The notes under the pieces: generated by a model
Databases searched by the model: none
The model's input: the letters and a program-made list of their open reading frames with translations, nothing else
Told to the model about the DNA's origin: nothing
Assembly: GCA_902789425.1 (NCBI GenBank)
Contig: CADANX010000003.1
Coordinates: 1 to 62,223, forward strand
DNA from: an uncultured Erysipelotrichaceae bacterium
GTDB lineage: Bacteria; Bacillota_I; Bacilli_A; RF39; UBA660
DNA length: 62,223 nt
Direction: 5' to 3'
Shown here: piece after piece, positions 50,705-60,800 of the stretch
How the letters are laid out: each line of letters opens with the position of its first letter
Numbering within the stretch: the stretch's first letter is position 1
Program-made: the position numbers and the translations under genes

Positions 50705-52126
50705 ATGTTAAGAAGAGCTTATCTAAGTGTGATTAGAAGAAAAACAAAAACAACGATATTATTTCTATTTTTATTAATAATATCAACATTAGTTTTATCG
50801 ACTATTTCAATAAAAAATGCAACAAAAAAATCTATGGAGGTAGCAAGAAAGTCATTGGCTACAGAAGTTACTTTATCAATGGATATGAGTAAACTTAGAG
50901 ATAGTTTTAAAAATGAAGATAATGCATCAATGAGTGATAAAAAAGAGATGATGGAAAACATGCATGATAAAATGAGTAACAATTCACCAAAGATGTCAGA
51001 TGTAAATAAGTTAAAGAAGAGTAAATATGTAGTTGATGTAAAATATTCATTTAGTGTTAATGCATCTGAAGAAGATTTTGAATTATATTCTACAGATAGT
51101 GATGATAATAATGAAAATTCATTTATGGGTGGCCCTATGCCTATGAATAGAAATAATTCTCTTGAAGTGGAAGCGATTAATACATTTAAATTACTTGATG
51201 AATATCAAAATAAAACTATTACATTAGAAAGCGGAGAAGCTTTTGATGAAGATGATAAAGATGCTGTTATTATTTCATATGAACTGGCAACAACAAATGA
51301 TTTAAAAGTAGGTGATACTATAACAGTAAAAGATACTTCTGATAAATCACATAAATTAACTATAAAAGGAATATATCAAAATAGTGAAACTAAAGGATTT
51401 AATACAAGTTATAACAAGATATATATTAATGCTTCTACAGCAGAAAGCTTTATGACTGAAGATGAATATAATGATGGAAATTATATATTAAAAAGTGCAG
51501 TTTTTTATCTAGATGATCCTGAAAATTCAAATAAATTTATTTCTGAATCAAAAAATATAATTACAGACTTAGAAGATAGAAATCTTACATTAGATATAGA
51601 TACAAGAACTTATGAACAAATGACTTCTTCAATTCAAAATGTTGCTAAGTTATCAACAGTAATACTTGTTATTGTAATAATTGCAGCAATAGTAGTAATT
51701 AGTTTAATAACAATAAATTCATTAAAAGACAGAAATTATGAACTTGGAGTTTTACTTGGACTTGGTGAAAAGAAAATAAAAATTGTTAGTCAGTTTATTG
51801 CTGAAATTGCATTATTAGCAACGATATCATTTGTATGTGCAATATTTTCTTCTAAACTAATTAGTCAAAAACTTGCTGATACTATTATTACTTCACAACA
51901 ACAAACTGAAGAAAAAATGGTTATGGGTCCAGGTATGGATAGAGGAAATGGTATTAAAGCTATGACTAATGTTAATGAAATAAAAAATGTAGATGTAAAT
52001 GTAAGTACAAAAGATATAGGATACTTATTTATTGTGGGATATGGAATAATTATTATTTCAAATATAGTTCCTTCAGTAAAAATAATTAATAGTGATCCGA
52101 AAGATATATTATCAAGAAAGGAGTAA
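50705..52126 (+). CDS. MacB/FtsX-type ABC permease
   Basis: A 473-residue permease. The N-terminal TM (about residues 15-37) follows RRKTKTTILFLFLLII; a large extracellular domain (about 40-310) comes next, including a Met/Asn-rich stretch FMGGPMPMNRNN. The C-terminal FtsX domain has three TM helices and NYELGVLLGLGEKK. Such permeases usually sense or export peptides. ATG 50705 has GGAGGG 6 nt upstream. It is followed by its ATPase and a two-component system. Confidence 0.85.
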   Translation: MLRRAYLSVIRRKTKTTILFLFLLIISTLVLSTISIKNATKKSMEVARKSLATEVTLSMDMSKLRDSFKNEDNASMSDKKEMMENMHDKMSNNSPKMSDVNKLKKSKYVVDVKYSFSVNASEEDFELYSTDSDDNNENSFMGGPMPMNRNNSLEVEAINTFKLLDEYQNKTITLESGEAFDEDDKDAVIISYELATTNDLKVGDTITVKDTSDKSHKLTIKGIYQNSETKGFNTSYNKIYINASTAESFMTEDEYNDGNYILKSAVFYLDDPENSNKFISESKNIITDLEDRNLTLDIDTRTYEQMTSSIQNVAKLSTVILVIVIIAAIVVISLITINSLKDRNYELGVLLGLGEKKIKIVSQFIAEIALLATISFVCAIFSSKLISQKLADTIITSQQQTEEKMVMGPGMDRGNGIKAMTNVNEIKNVDVNVSTKDIGYLFIVGYGIIIISNIVPSVKIINSDPKDILSRKE

Positions 52127-52129
52127 TTT

Positions 52130-52789
52130 ATGGATAAAATAAAAGTAACTAACGTGTCACATTATTATCAAGATGGTGTTAAGAAAAAAAGAGTGCTAAA
52201 AGATATTAATGTTGAATTTGAAACCGGAAAATTTTATGCGATACTTGGTGAAAGTGGTAGTGGAAAAACTACAATGCTTTCACTAATATCTGGACTTGAT
52301 ACATATCAAGAGGGAGAAATTACTTTTAATGATAAAACAGTAAAAGAAATAGGATTAAATAATTATAGATTAAAATATGTAAATATTATTTTTCAAAGTT
52401 ATAATTTAATTCCATATATGACAGCAATAGAAAATGTTATTATTATGATGGATATAATGAAATTAAAATATAAAAACAAAAAAGAAAGGGCATTAAAAAT
52501 ACTTAATTCACTAGGTATAGATAATGACACTGCATCTAGAACAGTTTTAAAACTATCAGGTGGAGAACAACAAAGAGTTGCGATTGCAAGAAGTTTGGTT
52601 GGTGATGTACCATTTATTATGGCGGATGAACCAACTGGGAACTTAGATGAAGATACAGAAGAAAAAATAATTAGCATTTTTAAAGATCTTGTTAAGAAAG
52701 GAAAAGGTGTTATAGTTGTAACTCACTCTAAAAAAGTAGCACAAAATGCTGATGTAGTTTTAAACATTAAAGGGGGTGATATTAAGTAA
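52130..52789 (+). CDS. MacB-type ABC ATPase
   Basis: A 219-residue ATPase. Walker A is GESGSGKT, the Q-loop is IFQSYNLIPYMTAIENV, the signature LSGGEQQR and Walker B FIMADEPTGNLD. This is the LolD/MacB branch that pairs with FtsX-like permeases. It starts 3 nt after the permease gene with AAAGGAG. It forms an exporter or sensor with the preceding gene. Confidence 0.93.
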   Translation: MDKIKVTNVSHYYQDGVKKKRVLKDINVEFETGKFYAILGESGSGKTTMLSLISGLDTYQEGEITFNDKTVKEIGLNNYRLKYVNIIFQSYNLIPYMTAIENVIIMMDIMKLKYKNKKERALKILNSLGIDNDTASRTVLKLSGGEQQRVAIARSLVGDVPFIMADEPTGNLDEDTEEKIISIFKDLVKKGKGVIVVTHSKKVAQNADVVLNIKGGDIK

Positions 52790-52831
52790 AATAAAGAAAA
52801 AATATGATATAATAATGGTGTAGGTGATGGT

Positions 52832-53494
52832 ATGTTTAAAATTTGTTTAGTCGAAGATGAAAAATCATTAAATAGTTTAATAAAAAGCTATTTAGAAAAA
52901 GAAGACTATGAAGTTATAAGTTTTACCAAAGGCCAGGATGCACTAGATTATATAGAGAATAATGATGAAGCTAATCTTTGGATCTTAGATATAATGCTTG
53001 AAGATGATGTGACTGGTTATGATATTATTAAACAAATTAGAAGTAAAAATGAAGAAATACCAATAATTTTTAGCTCTGCTAGAGATCAATCTATTGATAA
53101 AATTATGGGATTAGAACTTGGCGGAGATGATTATATCGCTAAACCTTATTCACCAAAAGAGCTTGTTCTAAGAGTTAAAAATATTTTAAAGAGAGTATAC
53201 AATAATGAGTATAAAAAAATAAAGTATAATAACTATGAAATTGATGTTGAAAAAAGAACTATCCAGGAAAATGATAATGATATTAAACTTACAACTCTAG
53301 AGTTTGATTTGTTACTGTTTTTCATAGAAAATAAAGGAAAATCCCTAGATAGAGAAACTATTTTATCTAAGGTTTGGGGTGAAGATTATTTCGGAAGTGA
53401 TAGAGTAGTTGATGATTCAATAAGAAGACTTAGAAAGAAAATGAAAAATTTAGATTTAAGTACAGTTTATGGATATGGATATAGATTATTATGA
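52832..53494 (+). CDS. OmpR-family response regulator
   Basis: A 220-residue two-component regulator. The receiver domain has the acidic pair (VEDE near residue 8), the phosphorylated Asp in LDIMLED (about residue 53) and KPYSPKEL with the conserved Lys. The C-terminal winged helix ends GYGYRLL, as in OmpR/PhoB proteins. A TATAAT-like -10 lies in the 42-nt gap before it. Its stop overlaps the kinase start by four bases. It probably controls the adjacent ABC transporter. Confidence 0.93.
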   Translation: MFKICLVEDEKSLNSLIKSYLEKEDYEVISFTKGQDALDYIENNDEANLWILDIMLEDDVTGYDIIKQIRSKNEEIPIIFSSARDQSIDKIMGLELGGDDYIAKPYSPKELVLRVKNILKRVYNNEYKKIKYNNYEIDVEKRTIQENDNDIKLTTLEFDLLLFFIENKGKSLDRETILSKVWGEDYFGSDRVVDDSIRRLRKKMKNLDLSTVYGYGYRLL

Positions 53495-54771
53495 GAAAAA
53501 TAAGTTTTAGTTTAACAAAACAATTATTCATAATTACAATTGTTTCATTTTCAATACTATTTATCTCCTTAATCATAGTATTACCAAAATCATTAACACC
53601 CTTTTTTGAACAAACAGTTTATAGTTATTTAGAGCAACCTCTTGAAATATTTGATATAGATCAGTTTCAGGATACTTATTTTAAAGATATAGTATATATT
53701 CAATATAAAGATGACGAGACGTTTGTTTCGATTAATTATAAAAAAGTATTAAAAGTAAATGATTATAAAAAATTGTTAGAATATATTGATTCAGATTCTA
53801 ATCATGCTAGAGGAAAATTCGAATACAAAAATAAAGTCTATTACTATATTGTTTCTAATAGAGGTATTGATAAAAAAATTGCTATTACTAGTGATTCATA
53901 CTTTAATTCGTTAAGAAACAATATGTATGCTACTATACTACCATTAATAGTAATTACATTCCTTATTATCTTACTCTTACTACTTTTATGGAGCGATTTA
54001 CTATTAATAAAAATTGGAAAACTAAAATTGAAAATTAATAATATGACTGATGAAAATTTTAATGTTACTAAAAATAGATTAGAATTTAATGACGAATTAA
54101 AACTCTTAGATGAAACAGTTGATGATATGAAAGAATTAATATTATCAAATGAAAAATATAGAAGAGAAATGTATCAAAATATATCTCATGATTTTAAAAC
54201 ACCAATAACTGTAGTTATATCTTATGTTGAAGCGTATCATGATGGAATAAAAGACGCAGATTCTGTAATAGATGTTTCTGAAGAACAAATGAATAAACTT
54301 GAAAAGAAAGTAAAAACTCTATTAGATTTTAATAAAATAACATATCTACAAAACTCCTATAAAAATGATACTAGTATAAACATAATTCCTTTAATAAATA
54401 ATTGTATTGAAAAATATAAAGTTATAAATAATAAGTTAGAATACATAGTTAAAAAAGATTCTGACAAATGTATTTATAAAGGTAATGAAGAAATATGGGA
54501 ATCTGTTGTAAATAATTTATTAAATAACGCAATAAGATATGCAAAAAAACAAATAATAATTACAGTTAAAAATGATAAAATTATCTTTTACAACGATGGT
54601 GATAATATAGATAAATCAATTATAAATGAAATATTTATGCCATATAAAAAAGGAAAGAAAGGTGAAAATGGATTAGGATTATCTATAGTAAAAGGTAATA
54701 TAGATTTACTAAAATATAAGATTAACGTAAAAAATAAAAAGGTTGGTGTAGAATTTATCATTACTAAATAA
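53491..54771 (+). CDS. Sensor histidine kinase
   Basis: A 426-residue kinase. Two TM helices (about residues 9-31 and 146-168) enclose an extracellular sensor of about 115 residues. The H-box is NISHDFKTPIT, the N-box NNLLNNAIRYAKK and the G-box GENGLGLSIVKG. It overlaps the response-regulator stop. The sensor is longer than in BceS-type kinases that rely on a partner permease, so it may sense a ligand itself. Confidence 0.92.
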   Translation: MRKISFSLTKQLFIITIVSFSILFISLIIVLPKSLTPFFEQTVYSYLEQPLEIFDIDQFQDTYFKDIVYIQYKDDETFVSINYKKVLKVNDYKKLLEYIDSDSNHARGKFEYKNKVYYYIVSNRGIDKKIAITSDSYFNSLRNNMYATILPLIVITFLIILLLLLLWSDLLLIKIGKLKLKINNMTDENFNVTKNRLEFNDELKLLDETVDDMKELILSNEKYRREMYQNISHDFKTPITVVISYVEAYHDGIKDADSVIDVSEEQMNKLEKKVKTLLDFNKITYLQNSYKNDTSINIIPLINNCIEKYKVINNKLEYIVKKDSDKCIYKGNEEIWESVVNNLLNNAIRYAKKQIIITVKNDKIIFYNDGDNIDKSIINEIFMPYKKGKKGENGLGLSIVKGNIDLLKYKINVKNKKVGVEFIITK

Positions 54772-54796
54772 AAAAGGCTAAAAAAGCCTTTTTTTT
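54771..54796 (+). terminator. Terminator of the two-component operon
   Basis: AAAAAGGCT pairs with AGCCTTTTT, followed by T. Confidence 0.88.
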
Positions 54797-54843
54797 GTTA
54801 TATAAATTAATTTTTTGAACAAATTATAATTGAAGGAGGAATT

Positions 54844-55035
54844 ATGACAGAAAAAGAATTGTTATATATTGAAGATGCTATAAAACACGAAGAAAGTTTA
54901 ATTATGATTTGCGATGATATTTCAAATAAAGTTACTGAAGAAGAACTTGTAACCTTTTTTAATAATGAAATAAAAAAACACGAAAAATACCATAATAAAT
55001 TAATAAATTATATGGAGGATAAAAGTGATGAATGA
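54844..55035 (+). CDS. Small ferritin-like/Coat_F-related protein
   Basis: A 63-residue helical protein (TEKELLYIEDAIKHEESLIM, EEELVTFFNNEIKKHEKYHN). The pattern of a two-helix bundle with regular Glu and His residues resembles the first half of a ferritin-like/spore coat F fold. It has a strong SD (GAAGGAGGA) and overlaps the next gene by 8 nt, so the two may together make one four-helix bundle. Confidence 0.6.
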   Translation: MTEKELLYIEDAIKHEESLIMICDDISNKVTEEELVTFFNNEIKKHEKYHNKLINYMEDKSDE

Positions 55036-55270
55036 TAGATTAATGATGGAAAATTATTTACTTTTACTAAAAGCAAATACTGAAGTTTATGTTCATGGTA
55101 CTTTAGAAAGTTCCAATGTTGAAAATAGAAAAATCTTAAAAGAAGGTTTAGATAATACATTAACAAGTCAAGCTGATATTTTTAATAAAATGGAGGAATA
55201 TAATTATTATAATGTTAGTAATGTAAATGCATCTGATATAAGAAAAAAACTTAATGAAATTAATAATTAA
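55028..55270 (+). CDS. Coat_F-like small protein
   Basis: An 80-residue protein with the Coat_F landmarks: LLLLKANTEVYVHGTLES, NVENRKILKEGLDNTLTSQ and a final FNKMEEYNYYNV. In spore formers such proteins are coat components, but related forms are widespread in non-sporulating species. ATG 55028 has GGAGG 9 nt upstream. It forms a pair with the 54844 gene. No other sporulation gene is in the window. Confidence 0.72.
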   Translation: MNDRLMMENYLLLLKANTEVYVHGTLESSNVENRKILKEGLDNTLTSQADIFNKMEEYNYYNVSNVNASDIRKKLNEINN

Positions 55271-55289
55271 GTTTTTCTTTACATTAAAA

Positions 55290-55331
55290 TTAGCACTCTG
55301 TATTGACAAGTGCTAAAAAAAGTGGTATAAC
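55290..55331 (+). promoter_or_regulatory. CIRCE operator and htpG promoter
   Basis: TTAGCACTC (55290-55298), nine bases, AAGTGCTAA (55308-55316) is a CIRCE element with one mismatch in the right arm (consensus GAGTGCTAA). It overlaps the -35 TTGACA (55303-55308), which is 17 nt from TATAAC (55326-55331). HrcA binding would block the promoter and heat would release it. Confidence 0.93.
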
Positions 55332-55373
55332 TGAGTTGTAAATGGATAATATCCATTATAAGGAGGAATGCCA

Positions 55374-57212
55374 GTGAAGAAACAATTTAAATCAGAATCT
55401 AAAAGATTACTTGATTTAATGATTAATTCAATATATACAAATAAAGATATTTTTTTAAGAGAATTAATATCTAATTCAAGTGATGCTTTAGATAAATTAT
55501 ATTTTAATTCATTTACTGATAAAAAATTAAAAGTAGATAAAGATAAACTTGAGATTAATATAAAAGTAAATGAAGAAAATAGAACTATTACTATTAGTGA
55601 TAATGGTATAGGAATGAATAAAGAAGAGTTAGAGAATAATTTAGGTACAATAGCAAAAAGTGGATCACTTGCTTTTAAAGAAGCAAATTCAGATAAAGAA
55701 ACAATTGATATAATTGGTCAATTTGGTGTTGGATTTTATTCTGCTTTTATGGTTAGTGATAAAATAACAGTTATTAGTAAATCAAATGATGATAAGGCTT
55801 ATATGTGGACTTCTGAAGGAGCTGATGGCTATACAATAAGTGAAACAGAAAAAGAAAATATTGGTACAGATATTATTTTACATATCAAAAATGATACTGA
55901 TGAAGTAAAATATAGTGATTATTTAACTGAATTTAAAATTAGAAATTTAGTAAAAATTTATTCAGATTATATCCGATATCCAATTAAAATGGAAGTTTCA
56001 GTTGATGATAAAAAAGAACAGCAAGTTCTAAATAGTATGATTCCTTTATGGAAGAAGAACAAAAATGAAGTTAAAGAGGACGAACTTAACAATTTTTATA
56101 TTGATAAATACTATGATTATGAAAAACCTTTAAAGGTGATTCAATCATCGGTTGAAGGTTTAACATCATATAAATCGTTATTATTTATACCATCACATGC
56201 GCCTTTTGATTATTATACAAAAGACTATGAAAAAGGTCTTAGTTTATATTCTAATGGTGTATTAATTATGGATAAATGTAGTGAACTATTACCAGATTAT
56301 TTTAGCTTTGTAAAAGGCGTTGTTGATTCTGAAGATATTTCTTTAAATATAAGTAGAGAACTTCTTCAAAGTACAAAAAGTGTATCAATAATAGCAAAAA
56401 ATATAGAAACTAAAATAAAAAAAGAACTTGAAGAAATGCTTGAAAAAGATAGAGATAATTATATCAAATTTTTTAATGCTTTTGGTTCTCAATTAAAGTT
56501 TGGTGTTTATAATAATTATGGTATGGATAAAGATAAATTAAAAGACCTATTATTGTTTTATTCTTCTGTATCAAAAAAACTTATAACTTTAAAAGAATAT
56601 ATAAATAATATGAAAAAAGATCAAGAATTTATATATTATGCATCAGGTAATTCTGTTGATGCTATAGACAATTTACCACAAGTAGAAAAAGTAAAAGATA
56701 AAGGATACGAAATTTTATATTTTACTGATTATTTAGATGAATTTGCTATAAATGCATTGATGGAATATGAAAATAAAAAATTTATAAATGTTAGTTCAGA
56801 TGAATTAGATATAGATGATGAACAAGAAAAAGAAAAAACTAATAAATTAAATGAAGAATGCAAAGAATTACTAAATGAAATGAAAGAATTATTAAATGTT
56901 ACAGATGTTAAATTTACTAGTAGACTTAAAAATCATCCAGTTTGTTTAACAACAAAGGGTAATATTTCAATTGAAATGGAAAAAGTAATTAATGCGATGC
57001 CAACTGATGAAAAAGTAAATGCCCAAACTGTATTAGAAATAAATGAAAATCATCCTATAGCTAATAAAATGAAAGATTTATATAAAACTGATAAAAAAGA
57101 ATTTGAAAAGTATACAAAAATTCTATATTCAGAAGCAAGATTAATTGAAGGATTACCGTTAGATAATCCAAGTGAAATAAGTAATTTAATATGCGAGGTA
57201 ATTTCTAAATAG
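55374..57212 (+). CDS. htpG: Chaperone HtpG (Hsp90)
   Basis: A 612-residue Hsp90 chaperone. N-terminal ATP-binding motifs are FLRELISNSSDALDK, ISDNGIGM and GQFGVGFYSAFMV; the middle domain has SLYSNGVLIMD and the catalytic Arg region LNISRELLQ; the C-terminal dimerisation part is present. GTG 55374 lies 7 nt after AGGAGG, whereas ATG 55368 is too close to it. CIRCE control is visible upstream. It is co-transcribed with hsp20; CIRCE on htpG is less common than on groESL or the hrcA-dnaK operon. Confidence 0.95.
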   Translation: MKKQFKSESKRLLDLMINSIYTNKDIFLRELISNSSDALDKLYFNSFTDKKLKVDKDKLEINIKVNEENRTITISDNGIGMNKEELENNLGTIAKSGSLAFKEANSDKETIDIIGQFGVGFYSAFMVSDKITVISKSNDDKAYMWTSEGADGYTISETEKENIGTDIILHIKNDTDEVKYSDYLTEFKIRNLVKIYSDYIRYPIKMEVSVDDKKEQQVLNSMIPLWKKNKNEVKEDELNNFYIDKYYDYEKPLKVIQSSVEGLTSYKSLLFIPSHAPFDYYTKDYEKGLSLYSNGVLIMDKCSELLPDYFSFVKGVVDSEDISLNISRELLQSTKSVSIIAKNIETKIKKELEEMLEKDRDNYIKFFNAFGSQLKFGVYNNYGMDKDKLKDLLLFYSSVSKKLITLKEYINNMKKDQEFIYYASGNSVDAIDNLPQVEKVKDKGYEILYFTDYLDEFAINALMEYENKKFINVSSDELDIDDEQEKEKTNKLNEECKELLNEMKELLNVTDVKFTSRLKNHPVCLTTKGNISIEMEKVINAMPTDEKVNAQTVLEINENHPIANKMKDLYKTDKKEFEKYTKILYSEARLIEGLPLDNPSEISNLICEVISK

Positions 57213-57229
57213 TGAAAGGAGATGTTAGT

Positions 57230-57607
57230 ATGTTACCAAGTAGAATATTTTTTGATGATATGTTAGATGAATTTAAATTTGATGAAAAAATGAAATGTGA
57301 TATTTACGAGAAAGATGGAAAATATAATGTAGAAACAGCAGTTCCAGGATTTGATAAAGATGATATTAAAATTGAAGTAGATAAGGGAACTTTAACTATT
57401 ACTGCAGAAAAGAAAGAAGAAGAAAAAGATTCTTCTAAAAAATATATAAGAAGAGAAAGAATGTTTCATGGTAAATATCAAAGAAGCTTCTATCTAGGAG
57501 ATATAGATGAAGAAAGTATTAAAGCAACATTTAATAATGGTATTTTAAAAATAACAGTACCTCAAAAAGAGATACCAGATACTAAAAAGACAATTGAAAT
57601 AAAATAA
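57230..57607 (+). CDS. Small heat shock protein Hsp20
   Basis: A 125-residue alpha-crystallin protein. The conserved strands are YNVETAVPGFDKDDIKIEV, LTITAEKKEE, RRERMFHGKYQRSFYLG and the closing ATFNNGILKITVPQKE. It holds unfolding proteins for refolding. ATG 57230 has AAGGAG 8 nt upstream; a longer GTG frame from 57212 would overlap the SD. It follows htpG closely and shares its CIRCE promoter. Confidence 0.93.
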   Translation: MLPSRIFFDDMLDEFKFDEKMKCDIYEKDGKYNVETAVPGFDKDDIKIEVDKGTLTITAEKKEEEKDSSKKYIRRERMFHGKYQRSFYLGDIDEESIKATFNNGILKITVPQKEIPDTKKTIEIK

Positions 57608-57612
57608 TAAAG

Positions 57613-57634
57613 ACTTCCAAAATGGAAGTTTTTT
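57613..57634 (+). terminator. Terminator of htpG-hsp20
   Basis: ACTTCCA pairs with TGGAAGT, then T. Confidence 0.85.
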
Positions 57635-57767
57635 ATTTGACTAAAAATAAAAGAAAATAAGGAGAGTAAAAAAATAAAATAAGAACCTAGTTAAAAAGAG
57701 ATAAAAAGTGTCTAAAAAAGGCCTAAAAAAGTCCTTGAGAGGGATATAAAAATACTCTTATAATTAC

Positions 57768-57803
57768 ATGTGGTAGAGTTGTACAAATGTGTATTGCAAA
57801 ATA
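57768..57803 (+). pseudogene. Possible decayed SEC-C tail
   Basis: TGTGGTAGAGTTGTACAAAT, followed by GTGTATTGCAAAATAAG, resembles the SEC-C core of site D with a few deletions and substitutions (CG, then a broken middle, then C and AK-stop). The preceding A-rich stretch is faintly like sites B and D. No AGATAC-type arms are near. The likeness may be chance. Nothing else is seen in this 260-nt gap apart from the promoter at 57816. Confidence 0.3.
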
Positions 57804-57815
57804 AGACTAAATCAC

Positions 57816-57844
57816 TTGTTATGAAACGCAAAAAATGCTATAAT
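57816..57844 (+). promoter_or_regulatory. Promoter of the giant protein gene
   Basis: TTGTTA (57816-57821), a 17-nt spacer and TATAAT (57839-57844). Confidence 0.75.
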
Positions 57845-57870
57845 AATTATATAAAATAGGAGTGTTAAAA

Positions 57871-60800
57871 ATGGACAAATTTTTCTTAAAGAAAATTTAT
57901 AAATTTGTTCTTATGTTAATAGTGATATTAACAGTTTTTTGCATTCCAAATAAAAAAGTAAAAGCAGGTGATTTAACTTCTCTAGAAGTAATAGGTTATG
58001 AAAATGATTTGGTTCCTGCATTTTCTTCGAATACTTATGATTATTCAATTGAAATTCCAAGTACAGAAATTGATTTATTATTTAATTATGAAAAAGCAAA
58101 TTCTTCTGATACAGTCTTTATTTCAAATAATAAATACTTAAAAAATAATAATGGTTTAATAAAAATAAATGTTTCAGGTACTGAATATAAGATTGCTTAT
58201 AATAAAATCGATGTATCTAGTTATGTCAAGAATTATTCATTTATAAATAATTATCAAACATTTACATCAAATATAAATGGTAGATACAAAATTGAACTTT
58301 GGGGAGCTTCTGATAGTACTAATACTTCTCTTGTAGGTTATGGAGCTTATACATCAGGTTATATAAATCTTAAAAAAGGTGAAACATTATATGTATATGT
58401 AGGTGAATCTAATGATACTATCACTGCTACTTATAATGGTGGAGGGGCTTGCACTGGTAGTTGCTCTGCTGGTGGAGGAGCCACAGATATCAGATTCTTT
58501 AGCAGTGAACCGATAGAAGATGATTTGAATTGGAATAGTACTAAAGGTTTAAAAAGTAGAATAATGGTTGCTGCCGGAGGTGGTGGATATAATCCATATT
58601 CATCAGGATATTATGGTGGTTCAGCAGGTGGACTTACTAGTTATGTAGGTAATGGTGATAGCCCTGCAGGTGTAGCAACTCAATTATCAGCTGCTATCTC
58701 TAATAACAATGTTGCAAGTCGAAATGGTCAATTTGGTATCGGAGGATATGGTGACTATTGGGGCGGCGGCGGAGGCGGCGGCTACTGGGGTGGAGCTGGT
58801 GGAAGAAATAGCTCTACTGGTAATGGTGGTTCTGGAGGATCATCATATATTTCAGGACATACTGGTAGTATTGCAATTACTTCAGAGGAAAGCATAAGTC
58901 CAAAATCAGGTTGTAAAGAATATACAAATAATGTGGAATGTTCTTATCATTATTCAAATAAAATATTTAAAAATACAAATATGATTGATGGTAAAGGATA
59001 TAAATGGACTAATATTAAAAAAACTCAAGAACAAATGCCTAACCCATTAGGCGGCCTATATGAAATTGGTAAAGGACATATTGGTAGTGGTTATGCAAGA
59101 ATATCATTTGAACAACCTTTAAATAATGATAATTATCTTTCTTCTTTAACATCATCACAAGGTACATTTAGTAGTTCATTTAATCCTGTAGTAACAAATT
59201 ATAATTTAAATTTATCAAAATATGAAAATGGATTTATATTGAATGCTACATTGTCAGATGAAAATGCATATGCTACTGGATTAAATGAAAAATACAATGT
59301 TGAATTAGGTGAAACTATTGATGTGGATGTTGCAGTTATTAGTGAATCAGGTAATATACAAATATATAATGTTTCAGCAACAAGAGCTAATTATACTGAA
59401 ACTGATCATAGTACTAAACTTAAAAATATTATTATAAATAACGGAAATATTTTACTAAATGATTTTCAACCAATAAATTTAAACTATAATATTTTGTTAC
59501 CTTCAAGTGATGCATATGTTTTAATAGATGTAGAAAAATTCGATAATACAGCATCTGTAAAAATTACAGGTAATGAAAATCTTCAAAACAGTGGATCAAT
59601 TAGTATTAAAGTAACGGCTTCAGGTGTACAAGATACAATATATAATATTAATTATGAAAAATCTATTGTCGAGAAAGAATATAATTATAATTACACCGGA
59701 AATTTTGTAACTTTCAAAACTCCATATACCGGCAAATATAAAGTGGAACTTTGGGGAGCACAAGGAGGAACTGTATTTGGAGATTCAAGTTTACAAGGTG
59801 GATATGGAGGTTACACAAAAGGAGAAATAACTTTAATTAAAGATACTGAACTTTATATATATGTTGGAGAAGCAGGACATGATTATTACGAAAGAGCTGA
59901 TAATTATGGTGGCTGGAATGGCGGCGGTAATATTCATTATCCTTATGAAGGCGACGGTGGACAATATACATGTACTGGAGGAGGAGCAACTGATATAAGA
60001 CTTATTTCAGGTGAATGGAACAATGCTGATTCTTTAAGAAGTAGAATAATGGTTGCCGGAGCCGGAGGAGGAGCTTCAAAACAAGATAGTAACTGGTATA
60101 CAGACGGTGGTTCTGCAGGTGGACTTACTGGTAATATTAGAACTATCGCATCTAAAAGTGCCGCACCATATTATGGTGGAGGTGGAACACAAACATCAGG
60201 TGGTATTGCTAACAACTATGCTAACCGTATTGGAGGCCAAAACGGTGGATTTGGCTATGGCGGTTATGGCGCATACCAAGATGAAGGATCTGCCGGAGGT
60301 TCTGGTTGGTACGGCGGCGGAGGAACTAATGTCGATGGTGGCGGCGGCGGCGGCTCATCATACATCTCAGGACATACAGGATGTATAGCCGTAAATTCTA
60401 AGACTGATAGTTCACCAAAAGGTGGATGTTCAAACGGAACAAATGATAATGAATGTAGTATTTCACCATTTGAATTTATTTTTGAAAATACAAAAATGAT
60501 AGATGGCTTAGGTTATGAGTGGACCTCTTCTAAAGGTAGTGTTACCAAAATGCCTTCACCATCTGGTGAATTATACAATAGTAATATAGGCCAAAAGGGA
60601 AATGGATATGCAAAAATAACTCCATTATACAATACGTTAAGTAAAAATTATTATTTAAGTAATTTGGAAACAGATACAGGAACATTAAGTCCAACTTTTG
60701 ATCCTGCTATTAAATCTTATGATTTAGTACTAGACTCTTATGATAATAGTTTTACTCTAACAGGAGAACTTGCTGATGAAAATTCTTCAGTTACTGGACT

